DNA of 12,567 bases, taken from positions 1-12,567 of the forward strand of contig JBBKWW010000121.1 of assembly GCA_037969155.1 (NCBI GenBank). The letters run 5' to 3'. A model generated the notes under the pieces. It was not told where the DNA came from. It searched no databases and saw only the letters and a list, made by a program, of their open reading frames with translations. Source of the DNA: JAYXXU01 sp037969155. GTDB lineage: Bacteria; Pseudomonadota; Gammaproteobacteria; Pseudomonadales; Moraxellaceae. This document shows, one piece after another, positions 6,717 to 12,461 of the stretch. The position numbers and the translations under genes were made by a program. The first letter of the stretch is position 1, and each line of letters begins with the position of its first letter.

Positions 6717-7541
6717 ATGCGTTTAGGATTTGGCACGATGCGCTGTTGTGGCGCTGGAGCGTGGGGTGAGCCTCGCGACCTTGCAGCGGTACAAGACAGC
6801 ATCCAAACGGCTTATCGCCAAGGCATTCGGTTATTCGACTCTGCTGGATTTTATGGCCCAGATGTTGCACTCCGATTGCTGCGAGATAATTTACCACAAG
6901 ATCATGCTGCCGTAATTAGCACAAAAGTGGGGATTAATCGGCAAAATCGTAGTGACTGGATAGTCGATGCGTCGCCATCTGCGATTCGTCAGCAAGTTGA
7001 GCGTGACTTACAGAGCTTAGCAGTGGATTGTTTGGATTTGGTGTTTTTACGTCTGGGCGATGGTCAGCATTTGCCGCGTGATCCATTACCGTTAGAGGCA
7101 TCAGTCGGGGCGTTGCTAGCACTACAGCAGGCGGGCAAAATCAAGGCCATTGGCCTGAGTCAGTGTCGTCTTGCTGATCTACAGCAAGCGCAGCAGGTCG
7201 CGCCAATTGCTGCGGTGCAGAACCTATATAACATTAAGCATCAGGAGGATAGGCAGGTATTGGCACACTGTACAGCTGAGCAGATTGATTATTGGGCCTA
7301 TTATCCTTTGGGCATGGGTGGTTTTAGCAAGAAGCCGAGTGTCACCTTACAGACGATGGCACAGCAATACCAGTGTAGTGTGAGTCAGTTGTGTTTGGCG
7401 TGGTTACTGGCACAAAGCCCACGCATGCGCCCAATTTTTGGCAGCGCCAACGCCGCACATTTGACCGAAAATCTACACAGTGAAACGCTGCGTATTAGTG
7501 CAGTGGATCGTGCCAGACTCAGTCAGTTTTGGGATGTTTAA
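6717..7541 (+). CDS. Aldo/keto reductase, PdxI (YdbC)-like
   Basis: A 274-residue NADPH-dependent aldo/keto reductase with the TIM-barrel start 'MRLGFGTMRCCGAGAWGEP'. Of the catalytic tetrad, D41, Y46 ('DSAGFYGP') and K70 ('STKVG') are present. The expected His is replaced: the segment reads 'LDLVFLRLGDG' with R112 at that place. E. coli YdbC, described as the pyridoxal reductase PdxI, has the same Asp-Phe-Tyr-Gly-Pro segment and also lacks the His ('VVNLRVM', from memory). The change is therefore a subfamily trait, not damage. Pyridoxal reduction is possible but unproven. ATG 6717 is chosen for AGGA 8 bases upstream and because the barrel starts there; ATG 6702 is the alternative. It is divergent from fabA and apparently single, with no clear terminator after it. 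Confidence 0.87.
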   Translation: MRLGFGTMRCCGAGAWGEPRDLAAVQDSIQTAYRQGIRLFDSAGFYGPDVALRLLRDNLPQDHAAVISTKVGINRQNRSDWIVDASPSAIRQQVERDLQSLAVDCLDLVFLRLGDGQHLPRDPLPLEASVGALLALQQAGKIKAIGLSQCRLADLQQAQQVAPIAAVQNLYNIKHQEDRQVLAHCTAEQIDYWAYYPLGMGGFSKKPSVTLQTMAQQYQCSVSQLCLAWLLAQSPRMRPIFGSANAAHLTENLHSETLRISAVDRARLSQFWDV

Positions 7542-7640
7542 TTGCCCAAAACACACACGATCGCATGAGCCCGTTAGAAGAGCCTATTTTGTTACAACAG
7601 ATGTCGGAGAGGGGAATCAGGCTTTAAGCCGAGGCTATGG

Positions 7641-7669
7641 GTGACACTTATCACGGATAAGTCTATTGT
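7641..7669 (+). promoter_or_regulatory. Promoter candidate with palindrome filling the spacer, upstream of the EcsC-family gene
   Basis: The -35 candidate is GTGACA (7641-7646) and the -10 candidate is TATTGT (7664-7669), with exactly 17 bp between. The spacer holds the perfect palindrome CTTATC-ACG-GATAAG (7647-7661), the classic place for a repressor operator. It lies 86 bases before the EcsC-family start. Nearby GGCTTTAAGCC (7620-7630) is a further short palindrome. The rest of the 214-base gap between the two genes shows nothing else clear. Confidence 0.45.
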
Positions 7670-7755
7670 TTCGTTACAGCGAAGGACTTGTCAGCCGCAT
7701 CATCTGATTGCATGCTGCGAGTATCGATAAAACATTACCCCAGTTGAGGCATGCG

Positions 7756-8919
7756 ATGAGCGAACCGTATTCTGTAACCGATGAACAATCCTCGATTAGC
7801 CAAATGTGGCGGCGCATGAGCCAGCGACTGCGCCAGCTTGGGGATCAAGCCGGACACAAACTGGGGCAGCTCACTGAATTTGAGCAGACGCAGCAGCAGG
7901 CGACCGTGCAGCAGGCGACCTTTCAGCCGGATCAAGATCCAATGCAGTCGCTGCGTGCACACTTGCCGAATGTCAGTCGTCAGCTTTTGGTCGGACGCTT
8001 TGCCAGTGTCAGTCGTTTGGCGAGCCAACTGATGCCGCAGGAGTTTTTGGAGCGTCTTACAGATCAAGTGCTAGAGCAAACCGTACAGTTTGCCGAGTTG
8101 CTGAGCGGTAACGATGCGCTGTATGACGAATTTGGTTTGTTGTCGCTACATGATTTGCGTCAGCTTGATCTTGAGCGTGCCGACGAGTTAGCGAATGTGG
8201 TCGCGACTCGTAATCGTCTGCTCGGTGCCACTGAGGGCGCGGTGACAGGCTTAGCCGGTTTTATGGGTGCAATTGCTGATTTGCCGCTGTCAGTGGTGAT
8301 TGTTTTGCGCACGATTTATCAAACCGCAGAATGCTACGGTTATGATTTGGCAGACGTCGATGGTCGTCAAAAAATCTACCAAGTATTGGCCAATACCGAC
8401 TGGAGTGTGCTGGTTGAAAAACAAACCATTTTACTCAGTCTCGTCTCGGTACAGCAGTTGTTAAAGCAGCGTGGTATTGCTGGTTTACAACAAATGGTCG
8501 GCTCTGCGGGTGATTTGGAAGTCTTTGAAAAATTGGTGCAGGAGTTTGCTGTTAGCTTAAATATTCGGCTACCGGAAAATCTAACGGGTCGTGCTGCACC
8601 CCTCGCAGGCAGTGTAGTGGGTGCTTTTTATAATACTCGCTTGATCAACTCTGTCGCGGCGCTTGCCCAAGCTACTTTTCGTCAGCAACGTTTAGCGTAC
8701 CTGCTGACCGTCACGCCGTCCAGCGAACACCTCACGACTCCAGCCAAGACCACGGTTGCACCAGATATTAGTGTTGAGGACGTGTTTGGGCATTCGGCCG
8801 AAGATGAGCAAATCAAACCGAAACCGAAAAAACGCATGGTGCGAGTCAAAAAAAATAGCGATGGTGAAATAACACCAAACCCAACCGACGTCACGCCCAA
8901 CAGCGATACCCAGCACTAG
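7756..8919 (+). CDS. EcsC family protein
   Basis: A 387-residue protein. Residues about 95-316 fit the EcsC family (PF12787). They include the glycine-rich hydrophobic segment 'GATEGAVTGLAGFMGAIADL' at 157-176 followed by 'PLSVVIVLRTIYQTAECYGYD', and a second glycine-rich helix 'APLAGSVVGAFYNTRLI' at 281-297. The family takes its name from Bacillus EcsC, linked to the Ecs ABC transporter; its biochemical role is not established. The N-terminal 70 residues are Gln-rich and contain a short duplication (QQATV-QQAT, residues 47-55). The C-terminal tail (320-387) is low-complexity, with a basic 'KPKPKKRMVRVKK' patch. ATG 7756 is chosen for GAGG 6 bases upstream. It precedes the str operon but is separated from it by a promoter and a terminator-like hairpin. 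Confidence 0.82.
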   Translation: MSEPYSVTDEQSSISQMWRRMSQRLRQLGDQAGHKLGQLTEFEQTQQQATVQQATFQPDQDPMQSLRAHLPNVSRQLLVGRFASVSRLASQLMPQEFLERLTDQVLEQTVQFAELLSGNDALYDEFGLLSLHDLRQLDLERADELANVVATRNRLLGATEGAVTGLAGFMGAIADLPLSVVIVLRTIYQTAECYGYDLADVDGRQKIYQVLANTDWSVLVEKQTILLSLVSVQQLLKQRGIAGLQQMVGSAGDLEVFEKLVQEFAVSLNIRLPENLTGRAAPLAGSVVGAFYNTRLINSVAALAQATFRQQRLAYLLTVTPSSEHLTTPAKTTVAPDISVEDVFGHSAEDEQIKPKPKKRMVRVKKNSDGEITPNPTDVTPNSDTQH

Positions 8920-8956
8920 TTTTTAACAGCGCGGCTATAGCGATCTTTCATCAGTC

Positions 8957-9002
8957 ACCAAGCCGAATCAGGCTTGGTCGATCTTGACCCGCTATTCGGC
9001 TT
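8957..9002. repeat. Competing inverted repeats upstream of and across the str promoter
   Basis: ACCAAGCC (8957-8964) and GGCTTGGT (8971-8978) form a perfect 8-bp dyad around a 6-base loop. AAGCCGAAT (8960-8968) is also a perfect 9-bp partner for ATTCGGCTT (8994-9002), which lies in the spacer of the rpsL promoter. The two pairings share AAGCC and exclude each other. No T-tract follows the first stem, so it is not a standard terminator. Confidence 0.5.
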
Positions 9003-9012
9003 GCCGTAAACT
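8984..9012 (+). promoter_or_regulatory. Promoter of the str operon (rpsL-rpsG-fusA-tuf)
   Basis: TTGACC (8984-8989) is a five-of-six -35, followed by a 17-bp spacer and TAAACT (9007-9012, four of six). TATAGT (9012-9017) overlaps as an alternative -10 with a less good spacing. Transcription would start near 9018-9023, so the leader to the rpsL ATG is about 55 bases and begins almost exactly at the foot of the hairpin at 9020. Confidence 0.65.
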
Positions 9013-9019
9013 ATAGTGC

Positions 9020-9056
9020 CCTCAAAAATGGGTCGTCCTATTTTTGGGGTTTTTTA
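9020..9056 (+). terminator. Intrinsic terminator/attenuator-like hairpin in the rpsL leader
   Basis: A 13-bp stem pairs 9020-9032 with 9037-9049 (two of the pairs are G-U) around the tetraloop TCGT (9033-9036). It is followed at once by six T (9050-9055). It lies between the str promoter and the rpsL ribosome site (GGAG at 9063-9066), so it could stop transcription before the operon unless it is overridden. It could also serve as the terminator of the EcsC-family gene. Rfam holds a Pseudomonas rpsL leader family predicted as an attenuator, recalled from memory; membership here is not tested. Confidence 0.75.
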
Positions 9057-9075
9057 TTCACGGGAGAATTGCCAA

Positions 9076-9450
9076 ATGGCAACAACAAATCAGCTGATCC
9101 GTAAGGGTCGCAGTACCTTGGTCGAAAAGTCCAAAGTGCCTGCGCTCAAAGCGTGTCCACAACGTCGTGGTGTTTGCACCCGCGTTTACACCACCACCCC
9201 TAAAAAACCAAACTCAGCAATGCGTAAGGTTTGCCGTGTTCGTTTGACTTCAGGTTTTGAAGTATCAAGCTATATCGGTGGTGAAGGCCATAACTTGCAA
9301 GAACACAGTGTCGTGCTGATTCGTGGTGGTCGTGTTAAAGATCTACCAGGTGTGCGTTATCACACCGTACGCGGCTCTTTAGATTGTGCTGGCGTTAAAA
9401 ACCGTCAACAGTCACGCTCCAAGTACGGCGCGAAGCGTCCGAAGAAATAA
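9076..9450 (+). CDS. rpsL: 30S ribosomal protein S12
   Basis: A 124-residue protein, the same length as E. coli S12, which sits at the decoding centre of the 30S subunit. The sequence is diagnostic throughout: 'TPKKPNSAMRKVCRVRLTSGFEV', 'GGEGHNLQEHSVVLIRGGRVKDLPGVRYHTVRG' (given by position, residues 68-100), and the C-terminal 'SRSKYGAKRPKK'. K43 and K88, where streptomycin-resistance substitutions occur, are both wild type. D89, the usual methylthiolation site, is present. ATG 9076 has GGAG nine bases upstream. It is the first gene of the str operon; rpsG follows after 121 bases. Confidence 0.99.
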   Translation: MATTNQLIRKGRSTLVEKSKVPALKACPQRRGVCTRVYTTTPKKPNSAMRKVCRVRLTSGFEVSSYIGGEGHNLQEHSVVLIRGGRVKDLPGVRYHTVRGSLDCAGVKNRQQSRSKYGAKRPKK

Positions 9451-9474
9451 GCTGATCTTCGGATTAGATGTTTA

Positions 9475-9539
9475 GCATTTCAAAAAAATGCAGTAAGGCC
9501 AGCGTACCGTGCAGTAAGACACCTTGCACAATCTGCTGG
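9475..9539 (+). promoter_or_regulatory. Structured rpsL-rpsG spacer, candidate S7 feedback site
   Basis: Within the 121-base spacer three stems are visible. GCATTT/AAATGC pairs at 9475-9480/9486-9491. CCAGC/GCTGG (9499-9503/9535-9539) encloses GTGCA/TGCAC (9509-9513/9525-9529). The 9-base direct repeat TGCAGTAAG occurs at 9489 and 9510, exactly 21 apart. In E. coli ribosomal protein S7 represses its own translation by binding this intercistronic region. The position supports the same role here, but the fold was drawn only by hand. Confidence 0.5.
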
Positions 9540-9571
9540 ATATCCCTGAAGTGTCATAAAGAGTTTGTATT

Positions 9572-10042
9572 ATGCCAAGACGTCGCGTCGTCGCCGCCCG
9601 TGAAATCCTTCCAGATCCACGCTTCGGCAGCCAAACCGTTGCAAAATTCATCAACCACGTGATGGAAGATGGTAAAAAATCGGTTGCAGAAGGCATTGTC
9701 TATGGTGCGCTTGAGCGTATCCAAGAAAAGTCAAAAGCTGAGCCGGTCGAGTTCTTTGAGAACGTCCTCGAAAAAGTCCGTCCGATGGTCGAAGTGAAGG
9801 CTCGTCGTGTCGGTGGTGCAACTTATCAAGTGCCTATGGAAGTACGCCCCTCCCGTCGTACCGCCCTAGCCATGCGTTGGTTAGTTGAAGCCGCTTTGAA
9901 GCGTTCTGAAAAAACCATGGCCTTGCGTTTGGCTGGCGAATTACTAGACGCCGCAGAAGGCAAAGGCACTGCCATGAAAAAGCGTGACGATGTTCACCGC
10001 ATGGCTGAAGCCAACAAAGCCTTCTCGCATTATCGCTTCTAA
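9572..10042 (+). CDS. rpsG: 30S ribosomal protein S7
   Basis: A 156-residue S7, the primary binder that nucleates assembly of the 30S head. Diagnostic segments are the start 'MPRRRVVAAREILPDPRFGS', 'VEVKARRVGGATYQVPMEVRP' (residues about 73-93, by position), 'ALAMRWLVEAALKR' and the end 'KKRDDVHRMAEANKAFSHYRF'. The length agrees with the short form of E. coli S7 (156 residues). AAAGAG 8 bases upstream supports ATG 9572. It is the second gene of the str operon. In E. coli S7 is the autoregulator of this operon, which fits the folded spacer just upstream. Confidence 0.99.
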   Translation: MPRRRVVAAREILPDPRFGSQTVAKFINHVMEDGKKSVAEGIVYGALERIQEKSKAEPVEFFENVLEKVRPMVEVKARRVGGATYQVPMEVRPSRRTALAMRWLVEAALKRSEKTMALRLAGELLDAAEGKGTAMKKRDDVHRMAEANKAFSHYRF

Positions 10043-10097
10043 GCTGTCACTGACAGTTGGTTGCGACCGAAACAGGTTGAACTTACAGGAGAATGCT

Positions 10098-10160
10098 ATG
10101 CGATCAGTCGCACGATTTAATGCAGCACGTTACCCCTCGGGGAGATGTGCAGGAATTTAA
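10098..10160 (+). CDS. Possible 20-residue leader peptide ahead of fusA
   Basis: A 20-codon ORF (MRSVARFNAARYPSGRCAGI) ends in TAA at 10158-10160. AGGAG (10087-10091) lies 6 bases before its ATG, a better ribosome site than that of several real genes here. The start codon region is itself in a perfect stem (10099-10112), and a second stem (10125-10150) lies inside the ORF. Such an arrangement is seen for leader peptides and for decoy ribosome sites. The peptide matches nothing I recognise, and its reality is uncertain. An overlapping frame from ATG 10093 runs 47 codons to TAG at 10234-10236, inside the fusA ribosome site, but its Shine-Dalgarno is only one base from the start codon. Confidence 0.3.
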   Translation: MRSVARFNAARYPSGRCAGI

Positions 10161-10180
10161 TGCGCCGCAAGCATTTCTTC

Positions 10181-10211
10181 GCGTCCGCTGTCAGTCACTG
10201 ACAACGGGCGC
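10181..10211 (+). terminator. Strong hairpin before fusA, possible attenuator or processing stem
   Basis: Outer arms 10181-10187/10205-10211 (7 bp, one G-U) and inner arms TGTCAG/CTGACA (10189-10194/10198-10203), separated by a single C/A mismatch, close on the 3-base loop TCA. Five bases later comes TTTT (10217-10220), too short and too distant for a standard terminator. An RNase III or stabilising stem is an equal possibility. Confidence 0.4.
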
Positions 10212-10245
10212 ACCTGTTTTGAATACTACTTTTTAGGAAAGCATC

Positions 10246-12375
10246 ATGGCTCGCGTAACCCCCCTAGAACACTATCGTAACATTGGTATCTCTGCGCATA
10301 TTGACGCTGGTAAGACCACCACCACCGAACGTGTATTGTATTACACGGGTGTCAGTCACAAGATTGGTGAAGTGCATGAAGGTGCAGCCACCATGGACTG
10401 GATGGAACAAGAGCAAGAGCGGGGGATTACCATTACCTCTGCGGCGACCACTTGTTTCTGGTCAGGTATGGCCAATAATTTTGCCAAACACCGCATCAAC
10501 ATCATCGACACCCCAGGCCACGTGGACTTCACCATCGAAGTTGAACGTTCCATGCGTGTGCTTGATGGCGCGTGTATGGTGTATTGCGCGGTCGGCGGCG
10601 TACAGCCACAGTCCGAAACCGTCTGGCGTCAGGCCAACAAATACAAAGTGCCGCGTATTGCATTCGTCAACAAGATGGATCGTACTGGCGCAAACTTCTT
10701 CCGCGCTGTTGAGCAGATGAAGACCCGTTTGGGCGCAAATCCAGTGCCTATCGCGATTCCAATCGGTGCTGAAGAGCATTTCGAAGGCATCGTCGACTTG
10801 ATCAAGATGAAAGCGATCATCTGGGATGAAGCGTCACAAGGCATGAAATTCGAATACGGCGAGATTCCAGCAGAGCTGGTAGACACCGCGAACGAATGGC
10901 GTGAAAAAATGGTTGAAGCCGCTGCTGAAGCGTCTGAAGACCTGATGAATGAATACCTGGAAAATGGCGATCTCAGCGAAGATCAAATTCATGAAGCGTT
11001 GCGTCTACGTACCATCGCTTGTGAAATTCAACCGATGCTGTGTGGTTCTGCCTTTAAAAACAAAGGCGTGCAGGCCATGCTAGATGCGGTCATCCGCTAT
11101 CTGCCAGCACCAGGCGACGTTGAAGCGATCAAAGGCATCTTGGACGACAAAGCCGAATCTGAAGGCGTGCGTATCGCATCTGACGATGAGCCGTTTGCAG
11201 CGCTGGCCTTTAAGATCATGAACGACAAATTTGTCGGTTCATTGACCTTTATTCGCGTCTATTCTGGCGTATTGCAAGCCGGTTCTGCGGTTTGGAATCC
11301 AGTCAAAATGAAGAAAGAGCGGGTTGGTCGTATCGTGTTGATGCACGCTAACGAACGCGAAGACGTCTCCGAAATCCGTACTGGTGACATCGCTGCGGTC
11401 GCGGGTCTAAAAGACGTGACCACCGGTGATACGTTGTGTGACGAAAACCACGTGATCACGCTTGAGCGTATGGTGTTCCCAGAGCCGGTTATTTCGCTTG
11501 CTGTTGAGCCAAAAACCAAGGCCGACCAAGAAAAAATGGGTATCGCGTTGGGTCGTTTGGCTAAAGAAGATCCATCATTCCGCGTCTGGACTGATGAAGA
11601 GTCAAGCCAAACCATCATCGCCGGTATGGGTGAGCTGCACTTAGAAATTCTCGTGGATCGTATGAAGCGCGAATTTGGTGTAGAAGCCAACATTGGTAAG
11701 CCACAGGTTGCCTATCGCGAAACGATCAGTAAGGTCGTAGAGCAAGAGGGCAAGTTTGTGCGTCAGACTGGTGGTCGTGGTAAGTTTGGTCACGTTTACC
11801 TACGTCTTGAGCCATTAGATACCGAAGTTGCTAACTACGAATACGCTGTAGAAGTTGTTGGCGGTACCGTGCCAAAAGAGTTCTTTGGTGCAGTTGACAA
11901 AGGCATTCAAGAGCGCATGAAAAATGGCGTTCTCGCTGGCTATCCAGTGGTAGGCGTGAAAGCGGTGCTATTTGACGGCTCATACCATGATGTCGACTCT
12001 GATGAACTGTCGTTTAAAATGGCGGGTTCAATGGCGTTCCGTCAGGGTTTCATGAAAGCGGGCCCAATCCTGCTTGAGCCAATCATGAAAGTCGAAGTGG
12101 AAACCCCAGAAGACTATATGGGCGATATCATGGGTGACTTGAACCGTCGCCGTGGTGTTGTGCAGGGTATGGATGACCTGCCTGGCGGTACTAAGGCAAT
12201 TCGTGTTGAAGTGCCTTTGTCTGAAATGTTTGGTTATGCGACCTCGATGCGTTCGATGTCTCAAGGCCGTGCGACATACTCCATGGAGTTTGCCAAATAC
12301 GCCGAAACACCACGTAACGTTGCCGAAGGCATCATTGCGAAGTTCACTTCAGGTCGTAAAGGCGAAGACGAATAA
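10246..12375 (+). CDS. fusA: Elongation factor G
   Basis: A 709-residue translocase GTPase (E. coli EF-G is 704), which moves tRNAs and mRNA through the ribosome and acts in ribosome recycling. GTPase motifs are complete: P-loop A17-H-I-D-A-G-K23-T24, switch I 'RGITITSAATT' at 59-69, D88-T-P-G-H-V-D-F with catalytic H92, N142-K-M-D145, and S268-A-F. Domain II and the domain IV 'GRGKFGHV' loop follow, and the domain V end 'SMRSMSQGRATYSMEFAKYAE' type motif is seen near 665-690. There is no break or odd insertion. ATG 10246 has AGGAAA a few bases upstream. It is the third gene of the str operon, with tuf 86 bases downstream; two T7 runs (12376-12382, 12395-12401) follow the stop without a GC-rich stem, so read-through to tuf is expected. 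Confidence 0.99.
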   Translation: MARVTPLEHYRNIGISAHIDAGKTTTTERVLYYTGVSHKIGEVHEGAATMDWMEQEQERGITITSAATTCFWSGMANNFAKHRINIIDTPGHVDFTIEVERSMRVLDGACMVYCAVGGVQPQSETVWRQANKYKVPRIAFVNKMDRTGANFFRAVEQMKTRLGANPVPIAIPIGAEEHFEGIVDLIKMKAIIWDEASQGMKFEYGEIPAELVDTANEWREKMVEAAAEASEDLMNEYLENGDLSEDQIHEALRLRTIACEIQPMLCGSAFKNKGVQAMLDAVIRYLPAPGDVEAIKGILDDKAESEGVRIASDDEPFAALAFKIMNDKFVGSLTFIRVYSGVLQAGSAVWNPVKMKKERVGRIVLMHANEREDVSEIRTGDIAAVAGLKDVTTGDTLCDENHVITLERMVFPEPVISLAVEPKTKADQEKMGIALGRLAKEDPSFRVWTDEESSQTIIAGMGELHLEILVDRMKREFGVEANIGKPQVAYRETISKVVEQEGKFVRQTGGRGKFGHVYLRLEPLDTEVANYEYAVEVVGGTVPKEFFGAVDKGIQERMKNGVLAGYPVVGVKAVLFDGSYHDVDSDELSFKMAGSMAFRQGFMKAGPILLEPIMKVEVETPEDYMGDIMGDLNRRRGVVQGMDDLPGGTKAIRVEVPLSEMFGYATSMRSMSQGRATYSMEFAKYAETPRNVAEGIIAKFTSGRKGEDE

Positions 12376-12416
12376 TTTTTTTGTCTACCGCCTGTTTTTT
12401 TATCTAACAACCCCCA

Positions 12417-12443
12417 CCAACTGATCCATAACCGATCAGTTGG
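12417..12443 (+). promoter_or_regulatory. Perfect 10-bp hairpin upstream of tuf
   Basis: CCAACTGATC (12417-12426) and GATCAGTTGG (12434-12443) pair perfectly around a 7-base loop. It lies between two T-rich stretches and the tuf ribosome site (GAGGA, 12449-12453). No T-tract follows, so it is not an intrinsic terminator. RNA processing or translational control of tuf is possible. Confidence 0.55.
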
Positions 12444-12461
12444 ACTAAGAGGAAGATCACT

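Larger units (their letters stand above)
10043..10245 (+). promoter_or_regulatory. 203-base structured rpsG-fusA spacer
   Basis: E. coli has only a few tens of bases here. Dyads seen by eye: CTGTC-ACT-GACAG (10044-10056), TGCGA-TCAG-TCGCA (10099-10112), an imperfect stem 10125-10150 with a CCC/GGG top, and a long stem 10181-10211. The first and last share the motif GCTGTCA..CTGACA, so their arms could also pair with each other over about 150 bases. The spacer also holds a 20-codon ORF with a good Shine-Dalgarno. The fusA ribosome site is AGGAAA at 10235-10240. No promoter with good -35 and -10 was found inside it. Confidence 0.55.

Noticed and set aside
7565..7627. 20-codon frame in the gap before the EcsC-family gene
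   Set aside because: There is no Shine-Dalgarno upstream and the codon content is unremarkable, unlike the small frame before fusA.
11259..11693. 144-codon minus-strand frame opposite fusA
   Set aside because: It is an antisense shadow of a strongly biased, highly expressed gene and shows no domain.
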